From JBFHFS01 sp041583495 (GTDB lineage: Bacteria > Bacteroidota > Bacteroidia > Bacteroidales > Marinilabiliaceae): a stretch of 64,000 bases of DNA. The number at the start of each line of letters is the position of its first letter. Position 1 is the stretch's first letter. The position numbers were made by a program, and so were the translations under genes. Shown here in pieces: positions 8,172 through 16,872 of the stretch. The notes beneath the pieces are model-generated. The model was not told the origin of the DNA and did no database searches. It saw nothing but the letters and a program-made list of their open reading frames with translations. Location: contig JBFHFS010000019.1 in the NCBI GenBank assembly GCA_041583495.1, forward strand, positions 18,853-82,852. The letters are read 5' to 3'.

Positions 8172-9503
8172 TCAATCAATTAACTCCCGGGTCGCTTTTT
8201 GCATGGTGTCGAATGAGAATTGACTCAACACCGATTCCATCTTTGCCCTGATCTCCTTATTACAAAGGTTGCCGATACTTCCCTGATGGGTATGGTTCAC
8301 CTCATTGTTTGGATGAAATTGGCCTGCCTCAATCTCCAGGCCCACCTGCTTGTAAGCCTCGCGAAATGGCACCCCCTTCAAAACCCGCTGATTCACTTCC
8401 TCAACACTAAAAGCATATTGATAAAGGGGGTTTTTCATAAGATCTTTTTGGATCTCCATATTTTTCACAGCCAGGGTAACCAGCTCCAGACAGCTCAGCA
8501 TCTCGTCGAAAGCCGGAATAAAGAGTTCCTTGATCAGCTGCATATCCCGAAAATAGCCCGAGGGTAAATTTCCGGTTATGAGGCCAATTTGCTGAGGGAG
8601 ACCGGCCAACTTGTTACAGTGGGCGCGGATCAATTCAAACACATCAGGATTTTTCTTATGCGGCATGATACTCGACCCGGTAGTAAAGGCATCAGGCAGC
8701 TTAAGAAAAGCGAAATTTTGACTCATATACAAACAGGCATCCATGGCCAGCCGACCAATGGTCCCGGCCAATGCCGAGAGGGCCATCGTCACCCCCCGCT
8801 CCATCTTGCCCCGTCCCATCTGGGCATTCACAACGTTATAACTCAAGTCGTCGAACCCGAGCAGCCGAGTGGTTAATGTTCTATCGATAGGAAAAGAACT
8901 TCCATATCCAGCTGCTGCACCCAAAGGGTTTTGGTTGGTAACACGCCAGGCCGCCAGTAAAAAGTGCATATCATCGGCCAAACTTTCGGCATAAGCGCCA
9001 AACCAAAGGCCAAAAGAGGAGGGCATGGCCACCTGCAAGTGGGTATATCCCGGAAGCAAATCCTCTTTATGCGCTTCACTGCGCAGCTGAAGAGCCTGAA
9101 AAAGGTCTTGAACCCCTTCGGTTACCTCCATGATTTTTTGACGGGCAAACAACTTAAGGTCGAGCAATATCTGGTCATTACGCGAACGACCACTGTGAAC
9201 TTTCTTGCCTACATCGCCTAACACCCGGGTCAGCTCTAATTCGACCTGGGAATGTACATCTTCAATACCTTCTTCGATAACAAAGGTGCCTTGAATGGCT
9301 TTGTGATATAACCGCTTTAATTCAGGAATCAGCAGGTCCAGTTCCTTTTTGCTTAACAAATCAATATGTTCCAGCATGGTGATGTGGGCCATAGTGCCCA
9401 TTACATCGTAAGGCGCTAAAAACAGATCCAACTCACGATCCTTTCCAATGGTGAAGGTTTCTATCTTCTTATCTGTTTCAATGCCTTTATCCCAAAGTTT
9501 CAT
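8172..9503 (-). CDS. argH: argininosuccinate lyase
   Basis: Splits argininosuccinate into arginine and fumarate, the last step of arginine synthesis. The fumarase/aspartase superfamily signature GSSIMPHKKNPD is present, together with SGRSRNDQIL near the N-terminus. The 443-residue length from the ATG at 9503 (MKLWDKG) is normal. An upstream extension to 9566 was rejected because it adds a lysine-rich stretch not seen in the family. It is the first gene after a 235-bp gap, so it probably has its own control region. Two ATTCA half-sites of the ArgR-box type lie 60-110 bp upstream. Confidence 0.95.
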   Translation of the reverse strand: MKLWDKGIETDKKIETFTIGKDRELDLFLAPYDVMGTMAHITMLEHIDLLSKKELDLLIPELKRLYHKAIQGTFVIEEGIEDVHSQVELELTRVLGDVGKKVHSGRSRNDQILLDLKLFARQKIMEVTEGVQDLFQALQLRSEAHKEDLLPGYTHLQVAMPSSFGLWFGAYAESLADDMHFLLAAWRVTNQNPLGAAAGYGSSFPIDRTLTTRLLGFDDLSYNVVNAQMGRGKMERGVTMALSALAGTIGRLAMDACLYMSQNFAFLKLPDAFTTGSSIMPHKKNPDVFELIRAHCNKLAGLPQQIGLITGNLPSGYFRDMQLIKELFIPAFDEMLSCLELVTLAVKNMEIQKDLMKNPLYQYAFSVEEVNQRVLKGVPFREAYKQVGLEIEAGQFHPNNEVNHTHQGSIGNLCNKEIRAKMESVLSQFSFDTMQKATRELID

Positions 9504-9562
9504 TTGCAAAATTCTTTTTAAACGGCTAATTATGACATAAATCTTTTTCAACCGGAAGGTGG

Positions 9563-9610
9563 TCATAAAAAATATTCAATTCCGGCAACGCAAAATGCAT
9601 ATTATTCAAC
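9563..9610 (-). promoter_or_regulatory. possible ArgR sites upstream of argH
   Basis: Two ATTCA half-sites in AT-rich context (9563-9580 and 9593-9610) resemble the right half of the ArgR box TNTGAATWWWWATTCANW. The first matches about 14 or 15 of 18 positions, the second mainly by its right half. Their 30-bp spacing is close to the 32 bp between the two boxes upstream of argR. Confidence 0.4.
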
Positions 9611-9738
9611 TTTTGCGCAAGGCTTTTTATTACAATTTAATCTTAAACCAAAGCCTTTGAAATGAGACAATCACAAAAATAACCTATTTTTTTAATATTC
9701 AACGCTCCAAGCGCACATATTACATAAATAATCTAAGT

Positions 9739-10815
9739 TCACGCATCCAGTGCATGAATATTCAATTGGTCGAGTAATTTGAAGTAAACCTCTACCCCTT
9801 TTTCGATTTCGCTCAGGAGAATATATTCATTTGGGGTATGCGAACGGGCCGAATCCCCAGGCCCGATCTTAACGGATGAAAAGGGCATCAGAGCCTGATC
9901 GGAAGTTGTTGGAGAGCCGAATTTACGAAGCCCCAAAGCCTCACCCCGCTTAACAATAGGATGATCTAACGAAACAGATGAGCTGTTAAGCCTGAATGAC
10001 CGGGCTTTAAGCTCGCAAGGCACCTGTTGTTCAATCCAACTGAATAATTCTGCATTGGTATAGTGCTCATTCACCCGCACATCCACAACAAACCGACAGG
10101 TATCGGGCACTACATTGTGCTGGGTTCCGGCCTCTACCCCTGTCACAGTCATCTTCACGGGGCCTAAGAAATCGGATTCGAGCGGCATACGTGTATTTCG
10201 GAACCACTCAATAATGGGCAAAGCCTTATAGATCGCGTTCACCCCCTCATTGCGGGCCGCATGACCGGTTTTACCGGTCACCAACCCATCGATAACCATT
10301 AAACCCTTCTCGGCCACGGCCATATTCATCCCGGTGGGTTCGCCCACAACGGCTAAATCCACGGGCCCAAGTTCCTCCAGAATGGCAGCAAGTCCATTTT
10401 GGCCGGAGATTTCCTCTTCGGCGGTTGCTGCAAAAATAAAATTACAGGGTTGAGTTTTTTCACTCAGGCGTCGAAACGCTGCCAGCAGCGAAACAACAGA
10501 TGCTCCGGCATCATTACTCCCCAGACCGGTCAATCTGTCCCCTTCGGCAATGGCCTCAAACGGATCGCTCTTCCATCCACTGGCGGGACGCACGGTGTCG
10601 ACATGAGAATTCAACAATATGGTAGACCTGTCGGGCTGGTTGCCGGGATGGTGAACCCAGATGTTATTCCCTTTTCTGACAGGCCGAAGGCCTGCCTCCA
10701 ATAAAAAAGCATAAATCCGATCTGCCACCTGTTCCTCTTCCCTGCTGATAGAGGGAATCCCAATCATTTGCGTAAGGAGTTCAATGGATTGTTGGGTATA
10801 TGGATGTGGTTGCAT
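9739..10815 (-). CDS. ArgE-like M20 deacylase, probably acting on N-succinylcitrulline
   Basis: An M20 zinc peptidase-fold deacylase. Metal and catalytic elements are visible in order: LLNSHVDTV, GLGSNDAGASV, AATAEEEISGQNG with the Glu pair, GEPTGMNMAVAEKG, and a late His in DSARSHTPNEY. In organisms using an N-acylornithine transcarbamylase, the acyl group is removed from acylcitrulline rather than acylornithine. Since the transcarbamylase encoded upstream looks succinyl-specific, the natural substrate is probably N-succinyl-citrulline. The ATG at 10815 gives 358 residues and a 13-bp gap to argB; a longer frame would overlap argB. The substrate is inferred from the neighbours, not from this sequence. 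Confidence 0.85.
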   Translation of the reverse strand: MQPHPYTQQSIELLTQMIGIPSISREEEQVADRIYAFLLEAGLRPVRKGNNIWVHHPGNQPDRSTILLNSHVDTVRPASGWKSDPFEAIAEGDRLTGLGSNDAGASVVSLLAAFRRLSEKTQPCNFIFAATAEEEISGQNGLAAILEELGPVDLAVVGEPTGMNMAVAEKGLMVIDGLVTGKTGHAARNEGVNAIYKALPIIEWFRNTRMPLESDFLGPVKMTVTGVEAGTQHNVVPDTCRFVVDVRVNEHYTNAELFSWIEQQVPCELKARSFRLNSSSVSLDHPIVKRGEALGLRKFGSPTTSDQALMPFSSVKIGPGDSARSHTPNEYILLSEIEKGVEVYFKLLDQLNIHALDA

Positions 10816-10828
10816 AAAAGATAATACT

Positions 10829-11608
10829 TTAAAGTTCGAGAGCAGTCCCGCTTCCAACCCGAGCAAGACCTTTGGTGTTGGTAATAATCACTTCCGAGAC
10901 GCCATTTTTCAAGGCACTAAACCCGTTATCGAGTTTAGGAATCATGCCTTCACTAATTACTCCCTCCTGAAGATATTTCTGAAACAAGGCATAACTGAGA
11001 CGTGGGATAACCGATTCATCGTTATCCGGATCGGATAACACTCCCGGTTTCTCGAAGCAATAGACCAACCGAAGTTTAAACTCAGAAGAGAGCGCCACGG
11101 CCAGTGCGGAAGCCATGGTATCTGCATTGGTATTAAGCAGTTGCCCCGCACCATCATGGGTCAGGGGCGCCACCACCGGCACCACGCCTTTTTGTATAAG
11201 GTCTTTTAACAACCCTGCCTGTACCGAGTCCACATCGCCCACAAAGCCGTAATCGATGGCGGCACCGGTACGTTTGTGTGCCAGCACCAGATTAAGGTCG
11301 GCACCGGTCAGCCCGAGGGCATTAACACGAAGAGCCTGAAGTCCGGCCACAACCGATTTGTTTACCAATCCGCCATAAACCATGGTTACCACCTCCAGCA
11401 TAGAAGCATCGGTGACCCGGCGCCCCTGCACCATCTGTGTTTCCAGGCCCATTCGGGCCGCCAGTGCCGTGGCCGATCGGCCCCCCCCATGCACCAATAA
11501 TTTAGCACCCTGAAGGGCTGAAAAATCATTCAAGAAAACCTGCAAAGCCTCGGGTTCCTCAACGACTTTGCCCCCTACTTTAATTATTGTCAGTTCGTCT
11601 TTGCTCAC
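10829..11608 (-). CDS. argB: acetylglutamate (N-acylglutamate) kinase
   Basis: Phosphorylates the gamma-carboxyl of N-acylglutamate with ATP. The amino-acid-kinase fold motifs are present: TIIKVGGKVVEE at the N-terminus, LLVHGGGRSATALAARMG, and LLNTNADTMASALAVAL with the catalytic Asp region. At 259 residues from a GTG at 11608 (VSKDEL) the length fits the family. The upstream open frame to 11710 would overlap the SGNH hydrolase by 68 bp and has no family similarity, so I prefer the GTG. No ATG is available in the right place. It is followed 13 bp later by the deacylase. The substrate is probably N-succinylglutamate, by analogy with the transcarbamylase. Confidence 0.9.
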   Translation of the reverse strand: MSKDELTIIKVGGKVVEEPEALQVFLNDFSALQGAKLLVHGGGRSATALAARMGLETQMVQGRRVTDASMLEVVTMVYGGLVNKSVVAGLQALRVNALGLTGADLNLVLAHKRTGAAIDYGFVGDVDSVQAGLLKDLIQKGVVPVVAPLTHDGAGQLLNTNADTMASALAVALSSEFKLRLVYCFEKPGVLSDPDNDESVIPRLSYALFQKYLQEGVISEGMIPKLDNGFSALKNGVSEVIITNTKGLARVGSGTALEL

Positions 11609-11642
11609 AAGGCGTAGTTTTAATCCATTTAAAATTTTGTGC

Positions 11643-12407
11643 TTACTCCACGGCTCGTAACCAGGCCTCGGCCATGAGTTGTGCGCCGGGCATTGCCGGA
11701 TGAACCCCATCAGCGGTCCAATAGGTTGCCGGAGCGTATTTCACCGCTTCATCAAACACCTCCTGGAAGGGCACCCAAATAGCCTTAAATTCTTTCGCCA
11801 GTTTAAAGGCCACGGCTTGATATTCCTTGATTGGTGCCACCCACGACTCATCTACCACCCGGGTGTTGAGCACTGCATAGGGCTGGCAAATCACCAACTT
11901 AATATCAGGCAGCTTTTCAACAGTCCGTTGAAGCAGCGCCCTAAAGTCCTTCTCATAAATCTCAATGGTTCCATCATAATGCCCATCCCGCATGTGCCAA
12001 TAGTCATTTACCCCTATTAAAATACTCAAAAGATTGGGGTTTAATTCCAAACAATCTTTTTCCCAGCGGTCGGCCAGTTGAAAAACCTTATTGCCGCTGA
12101 TGCCACGATTATAAATGGTTAGCCCTTTCTGTGGCAATTCATTGAGGAGAGCCGAGGCAGCCAAAAAAGCGTAACCCCAACCAAAAGAGCGTGAATTATT
12201 AGGCAATTCATGCTCCTTTTCCCGGCCGGCATCGGTAATGGAATCACCCTGGAATAAAACGGTATTACTTTTCCCCAGGAGAGAATATTTTTCTTTCGAT
12301 GGCTTCTCTTTAAAAGAGGCACAAGAGGATACAATGGCCGGAATGCTTGCCAATGCAGCGGCTCCGGCAGTACTTTTCAACAAAAAATTGCGTCTTGAAA
12401 GGTTCAT
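11643..12407 (-). CDS. exported SGNH/GDSL hydrolase
   Basis: A 254-residue SGNH-fold esterase. The N-terminus (NLSRRNFLLKSTAGAAAL, ending VSSCAS) is a twin-arginine-like signal with a lipobox Cys, so it is probably a periplasmic lipoprotein. Catalytic blocks are intact: FQGDSITDAG (block I, Ser), GISGNKVFQL (block II, Gly), IGVNDYW (block III, Asn) and DGVHPAMPG (block V, Asp/His). Such proteins remove acetyl or other acyl groups from polysaccharides or lipids; the substrate cannot be told. It lies between the transcarbamylase and argB on the same strand, an odd location for an envelope enzyme. A 246-bp gap upstream suggests a separate promoter that could also drive argB and the deacylase. 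Confidence 0.88.
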   Translation of the reverse strand: MNLSRRNFLLKSTAGAAALASIPAIVSSCASFKEKPSKEKYSLLGKSNTVLFQGDSITDAGREKEHELPNNSRSFGWGYAFLAASALLNELPQKGLTIYNRGISGNKVFQLADRWEKDCLELNPNLLSILIGVNDYWHMRDGHYDGTIEIYEKDFRALLQRTVEKLPDIKLVICQPYAVLNTRVVDESWVAPIKEYQAVAFKLAKEFKAIWVPFQEVFDEAVKYAPATYWTADGVHPAMPGAQLMAEAWLRAVE

Positions 12408-12437
12408 TAGTTTGAGTTTAGGTTATGGAAGGAATTT

Positions 12438-12461
12438 TTACACGATATAAAAACCGTGTAA
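12438..12461. repeat. small inverted repeat upstream of the SGNH gene
   Basis: TTACACG (12438-12444) and CGTGTAA (12455-12461) form a perfect 7-bp inverted repeat with 10 nt between, 30 bp before the SGNH start codon. It could be an operator; the rest of the 12408-12653 gap shows nothing else clear. Confidence 0.4.
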
Positions 12462-12653
12462 TTTACTATTAAATTGAGCAATCCCCGCTCAACTCAGGTC
12501 TTAATAATTCTCTCCGAAGATTTCAGAACAACCGGGCAATCAAATACTCGACCGGCCGAAAGGGCCAGTGCTTCATCCACTTAGGCTTAATTACGAAAAC
12601 AGCAAGGCACTCTGCTCCGTACCCCTGGGAGCCGTCCTATAGAAGCCCAAATT

Positions 12654-13601
12654 TCAGAGGGCCTCCAACATTCTCTTCAACACCGTTTGGGCCGACACCA
12701 CCCGATTGGCTGCTTCAGGCACCACGATAGAATTGGGCCCCTCGATCACGCCGTCGGAGACCACCATGTTTCGGCGTACCGGGAGGCAATGCATGAATTT
12801 CGCCTCATTGGTCAGAGCCATTTTGGCCTCATCTACTGTCCAGCCACGGTCGGTGGAGAGTATCTGACCATATTGCGAAAAGCTGGCCCAGTTTTTAGCA
12901 TAAATAAAATCGGCACCTTCAAAGGCTTTCTTCTGGTCGTACTCCACCTGTATCCCCTCCATAAATTCGGGCGCCAACTCATAACCTGCCGGATGGGTAA
13001 CGGTTAGGTCCACGTCGGCAATTCTCATCCACTCAACAAAGGAGTTGGGCACTGCCTGCGGCAGGGCACGCGGATGAGGCGCCCAGGTAAGAACCACTTT
13101 GGGACGCTCCGTTTTCTTATACTCCTCGATGGTGATTAGATCGGCAAAAGACTGAAGCGGATGCCGTGTAGCTGACTCCATGCTTACCACGGGGCAGCCC
13201 GAGAGTTCTATAAATTGATTCAGCAACCGCTCACTATAATCCTCCTCTTTATCTTCGAATTTGGCAAATGAACGCACCCCGATGATGTCGGCATACTGCC
13301 CAATTACCGGGACAGCCTCCCGGATGTGTTCCGGCTTATCGCCATCCATAATCACACCCGATTCAGTCTCGAGCTTCCAGCCATCTTTATTCACATCCAG
13401 AACAATCACATTCATCCCCAGGTTGGTGGCTGCCCGCTGAGTACTCAGCCGGGTACGGAGACTGGAATTAAAAAAGATAAGCACCGCGGTTTTATTTTTC
13501 CCTAAATGCTGAAACCCGAATGGGTTCTGCTTAACTTCTGCGGCATCGTTAAGGGCTTGCCTTAGATCACCAATATCGGAGGGTTTTAAAAATCTTCTCA
13601 T
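12654..13601 (-). CDS. argF': N-succinyl-L-ornithine carbamoyltransferase
   Basis: Transfers the carbamoyl group to N-acylornithine. FFNSSLRTRLSTQ is the family's carbamoyl-phosphate site, followed by HPLQSFADL and MHCLPVRRN, the acylornithine-type version of the ornithine loop. Length is 315 residues. Residue 90 is Pro within GDKPEH. From published work as I recall it, the B. fragilis succinylornithine enzyme has Pro90 where the Xanthomonas acetylornithine enzyme has Glu92, and this residue switches specificity. On that basis this is the succinyl type. It follows proA by 28 bp in the same operon direction. Substrate preference is a strong inference, not proof. Confidence 0.9.
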   Translation of the reverse strand: MRRFLKPSDIGDLRQALNDAAEVKQNPFGFQHLGKNKTAVLIFFNSSLRTRLSTQRAATNLGMNVIVLDVNKDGWKLETESGVIMDGDKPEHIREAVPVIGQYADIIGVRSFAKFEDKEEDYSERLLNQFIELSGCPVVSMESATRHPLQSFADLITIEEYKKTERPKVVLTWAPHPRALPQAVPNSFVEWMRIADVDLTVTHPAGYELAPEFMEGIQVEYDQKKAFEGADFIYAKNWASFSQYGQILSTDRGWTVDEAKMALTNEAKFMHCLPVRRNMVVSDGVIEGPNSIVVPEAANRVVSAQTVLKRMLEAL

Positions 13602-13629
13602 CGCTGGTATTTACAGGTTTATTGTATAA

Positions 13630-14901
13630 TTAATTAACAGGCATTGGATCCTCACCGGGACGCACCACGCCATTGCTTTCGATAAGCCACTTATAGCTGG
13701 TTAACTCTTTAAGACCCATCGGCCCGCGTGCATGTAACTTTTGGGTACTGATCCCTATTTCGGCTCCCAACCCAAATTGAGCGCCATCGGTAAAGGCGGT
13801 AGAGGTATTGACATAAACAGCGGCTGCATCCACCTCATTAAGGAATCGGGAAATGGCTTCGGGGTGCTGAGCAATAATGGCTTCGCTGTGTTTAGAGCTG
13901 TATTGACTAATATGCTGCAAGGCTTCATCCAGGCTTTTTACTGTTTTCACCGAGAGACGGTAATCCAGGAATTCAGTGCCAAAGGATTCCTCATCTGCAG
14001 GTTTCAACAGTGGGGTTGGATAATGACCCTTCAAAACACCAAAGGCAGCCACATCGGCCTCAATCACCACTTTTTTCATTGCCAGGGCGGCCACCAGATC
14101 GTGCAACTCATTCAGGCGATCCTGATGAATCACCAGGCAGTCGAGGGCATTACAAACACTCACCCGGCGGGTTTTGGCATTATACACCACCCGTTTGCCA
14201 ATGTCTGCATCACCCGAAACATCGAAGTAGGTATGCACTATTCCGGCACCGGTTTCGATAACCGGGATGCGGGACTCCTCCCGCACCGAATCGATAAGCC
14301 CTTTGGAACCCCGGGGAATCAGAATGTCGACAAAACCTGTAGCATGCATCAGATCACGGGCCGCCTCCCGGTCGGGGGGCAACAACTGAATAACATCCAG
14401 AGAAACCGAATGACTCACCAGGCATTCACGAATGATGCTCACAGCAGCCAGATTAGAGTGCCAGGCATCCTGGCCTCCTTTTAAAACCGATACATTTCCG
14501 GACTTAAAACAAAGGGCAAATACATCAAAGGTAACATTGGGCCGGGCTTCATAAATGACTCCCACCACACCCAAAGCCACCCGCACCTTCCTGAGGTTAA
14601 TACCCGAAGGCATGGTGCGCTCCTCCAAAACCTCCTGAAGAGGAGAATCCATTTCTGCCACCTGACGCACGTCGGCAGCGATACCCTCAATTCTTTCCTG
14701 ATTAAGCAACAACCGATCGTAACGAGGGTCTGATTCGTTCATCCGCACCAAATCCTTTTTATTGGCACTCAACAACAAAGCCGATTGAGCCAGCATCCTT
14801 TCGGACAGGTCCAACAGAATGGTATGAATCGTATTTTTATCCAGCCGCACCATCAACCGGGCGGCCTCCTTTGCCTTTTTAAACTGTTCTAGATTAGTCA
14901 T
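13630..14901 (-). CDS. proA: glutamate-5-semialdehyde dehydrogenase (gamma-glutamyl phosphate reductase)
   Basis: Reduces gamma-glutamyl phosphate to glutamate semialdehyde with NADPH, the second step of proline synthesis. The aldehyde-dehydrogenase fold is evident: YEARPNVTFDVFALCFKSGN for cofactor contacts, and the catalytic Cys in RRVSVCNALDCLV. FGLGAEIGISTQKLHARGPM is the diagnostic ProA C-terminal block. Of two ATGs (14907 and 14901) I use 14901 (MTNLEQFKKAKEAA), the more usual beginning; the choice changes two residues. It starts 11 bp after the proB stop, so the two are co-transcribed. Confidence 0.96.
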   Translation of the reverse strand: MTNLEQFKKAKEAARLMVRLDKNTIHTILLDLSERMLAQSALLLSANKKDLVRMNESDPRYDRLLLNQERIEGIAADVRQVAEMDSPLQEVLEERTMPSGINLRKVRVALGVVGVIYEARPNVTFDVFALCFKSGNVSVLKGGQDAWHSNLAAVSIIRECLVSHSVSLDVIQLLPPDREAARDLMHATGFVDILIPRGSKGLIDSVREESRIPVIETGAGIVHTYFDVSGDADIGKRVVYNAKTRRVSVCNALDCLVIHQDRLNELHDLVAALAMKKVVIEADVAAFGVLKGHYPTPLLKPADEESFGTEFLDYRLSVKTVKSLDEALQHISQYSSKHSEAIIAQHPEAISRFLNEVDAAAVYVNTSTAFTDGAQFGLGAEIGISTQKLHARGPMGLKELTSYKWLIESNGVVRPGEDPMPVN

Positions 14902-14912
14902 AACCATACGCT

Positions 14913-16004
14913 TTATAAGGTTTCGGGATGGACAAAAAGATAGTCGTAATGAATCAGTGGCTTATACTTTTTATCTCTAAGATGGCTTTCAGCCAATGCT
15001 TTATCGTACTTGGCCCGTCCAATGCCAATAATATGATGTGCGCTGTCTTTAATTTGCAGGATATCACCCTTTCTGAAATCACCACGGATGGAAGTAACCC
15101 CGGCTAACAACAGGCTGCTTGCCTTGGGGCCCAGCAGCGCATTCTTTGCGCCCTCGTTAATAAAAACCTCTGCTTTAGCAAACCATTCGGCATGAGCCAT
15201 CCACTTTTTTAAAGCGGGTTTTACGCCATTGGGTTTAAAACAGGTATGATTCACCTGATCGGGGTTATAAATCAGATGCTCAATAATATGATCGTGATTT
15301 CCATTGGCTATATGAACGGCAGTACCTGCGGCACAGGTCTTTTGGGCTACCCTGCATTTGGTCAGCATTCCACCCCGGCCAAAATCACTTTTGGTGGTGG
15401 AGATATAAGCTTCCAGATCGTCTTTTTTGGCATTAACCGAAGCAATCAGTCTGGCGCCCGCTTCGTCCGGATTTCTATCGTATATCCCATCCACATTGGT
15501 AAGGATGAACAAGGCGTCGGTATTCATCATGGAGGCCACTAGGCCTGCCAGCTCATCGTTATCGGTAAACATGAGGGCGGTCACCGAAACGGCATCATTT
15601 TCATTAATAATAGGCACGATGCCATTGGCCAACAGGGCCGACAGGCAGTTTTTCATATTCAGGTAGTGCTCTCTCGTGCGGAAATCCTCTTTGGTTACCA
15701 ACACCTGGGCGCACGACAGCTGGTGCTGATCAAATAACTGAGAATAGATATTTAGCAACTTAACCTGTCCCACAGCCGAGAACACCTGCCGTTGAGAGAC
15801 CGAGTCCTTAAGCGAAAGTTCCGGCACCAGGCTTCGGCCGGCTGCCACGGCTCCCGAGGAGACCAGAATAACCCCTATGCCTTGTTTGTGTAAATTGGCA
15901 ATCTGTGAGGTAAGATGGGCAATACGCTCATGGTTTAACATCCCATTTTTATGAGTAAGCACATTTGAGCCTACCTTTACCGTTATCGTTTTATAGATGG
16001 CCAT
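14913..16004 (-). CDS. proB: glutamate 5-kinase with PUA domain
   Basis: Phosphorylates glutamate to gamma-glutamyl phosphate, the first and feedback-controlled step of proline synthesis. The amino-acid-kinase domain spans about residues 1-255 with TVKVGSNVLTHK, LVSSGAVAAGR, PIINENDAVS and DFGRGGMLTKC. A C-terminal PUA domain follows, seen in GVTSIRGDFRKGDILQIKD. Length is 363 residues. The ATG at 16004 is used because the alternative one codon upstream is TTG. It lies 19 bp after proC and 11 bp before proA, giving a contiguous proC-proB-proA set inside the arginine cluster. Confidence 0.96.
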   Translation of the reverse strand: MAIYKTITVKVGSNVLTHKNGMLNHERIAHLTSQIANLHKQGIGVILVSSGAVAAGRSLVPELSLKDSVSQRQVFSAVGQVKLLNIYSQLFDQHQLSCAQVLVTKEDFRTREHYLNMKNCLSALLANGIVPIINENDAVSVTALMFTDNDELAGLVASMMNTDALFILTNVDGIYDRNPDEAGARLIASVNAKKDDLEAYISTTKSDFGRGGMLTKCRVAQKTCAAGTAVHIANGNHDHIIEHLIYNPDQVNHTCFKPNGVKPALKKWMAHAEWFAKAEVFINEGAKNALLGPKASSLLLAGVTSIRGDFRKGDILQIKDSAHHIIGIGRAKYDKALAESHLRDKKYKPLIHYDYLFVHPETL

Positions 16005-16023
16005 CAACTGTAGAGTTTATCAA

Positions 16024-16827
16024 TCACTTTTTTGCCCCCTGTTCAATCTTCTGATAAGAAGCCATCAAACCCTTGATGAGTGAAGAGCTGAAGCCACGGT
16101 GTTCCATCTCATTCAAACCGGAGATGGTGATGCCTCTTGGGGTGGTTACTTTATCGATTTCAAATTCGGGATGGGTTTCTCCCCGAATGATAAGCTCGGC
16201 GGCCCCTTTAACTGTTTGTGAGGCAATAGCGAGGGCTAAATCAGAACCAAATCCGATTTCGATCCCCCCCTGTGTGGCCGCCCGGATAAAACGCAAGGCA
16301 AAGGCAATTCCACAGGAAGCCAAAACGGTAGCCGCGGCCATCAGTTCCTCGGGAATAAACTGCACGTTTCCCACACGTTCGAACAGCTCTTTAACCACTG
16401 AATCCTGCACCTCGGTAGTCTCATAAGTCGAAACACAAGTCATTGATTCCCCGATAGATATGGCCGTATTGGGCATGGCTCTAAAGATTCCGTCACGCCC
16501 CCCTGACATTTGAGAGACCTTTTCGGCCCCTACCCCTGCGGCCAGTGATATCAATAGGGTTCCCTGGGAAAGAGCAGGGGTTATTTCCTTTAATATCTCC
16601 TCTAACTGAAAAGGCTTTACTGCCAAAAACACGATATCGGCTCCTTCAACGGCCTGTACATTATTGTCCGTGACCAATATGCCTTCCTTCCCGAGCGATT
16701 GAATGAGATGTACCCGGCGACGCGTCACCACCAACTCACCCTCGAAGGGCAAGGATGCATTTTTAAGTCCACGGGCAATCGCCGTTCCAAGATTTCCGCC
16801 TCCAATAATGGCAATTTTTTTAATCAT
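16024..16827 (-). CDS. proC: pyrroline-5-carboxylate reductase
   Basis: Reduces pyrroline-5-carboxylate to proline with NAD(P)H. An N-terminal Rossmann motif (KKIAIIGGGNLGTAIARGL) is followed by FLAVKPFQLEEIL and FRAMPNTAISIGESMT. The C-terminal signature is visible in VTTPRGITISGLNEMEHRG. Length is 267 residues from the ATG at 16827; the 15 upstream codons were left out because the Rossmann motif should start within a few residues of the N-terminus. It follows argD by 45 bp. Its product branch shares glutamate with the arginine genes on both sides. Confidence 0.95.
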   Translation of the reverse strand: MIKKIAIIGGGNLGTAIARGLKNASLPFEGELVVTRRRVHLIQSLGKEGILVTDNNVQAVEGADIVFLAVKPFQLEEILKEITPALSQGTLLISLAAGVGAEKVSQMSGGRDGIFRAMPNTAISIGESMTCVSTYETTEVQDSVVKELFERVGNVQFIPEELMAAATVLASCGIAFALRFIRAATQGGIEIGFGSDLALAIASQTVKGAAELIIRGETHPEFEIDKVTTPRGITISGLNEMEHRGFSSSLIKGLMASYQKIEQGAKK

Positions 16828-16872
16828 TTCATTTCGTTTTTGGCATTCAAATAAAGACTCAATAAACTCCAA

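Noticed and set aside
13741..14484. 247-codon plus-strand open frame
   Set aside because: Antisense to proA; a shadow of its codon pattern with no recognisable domain.
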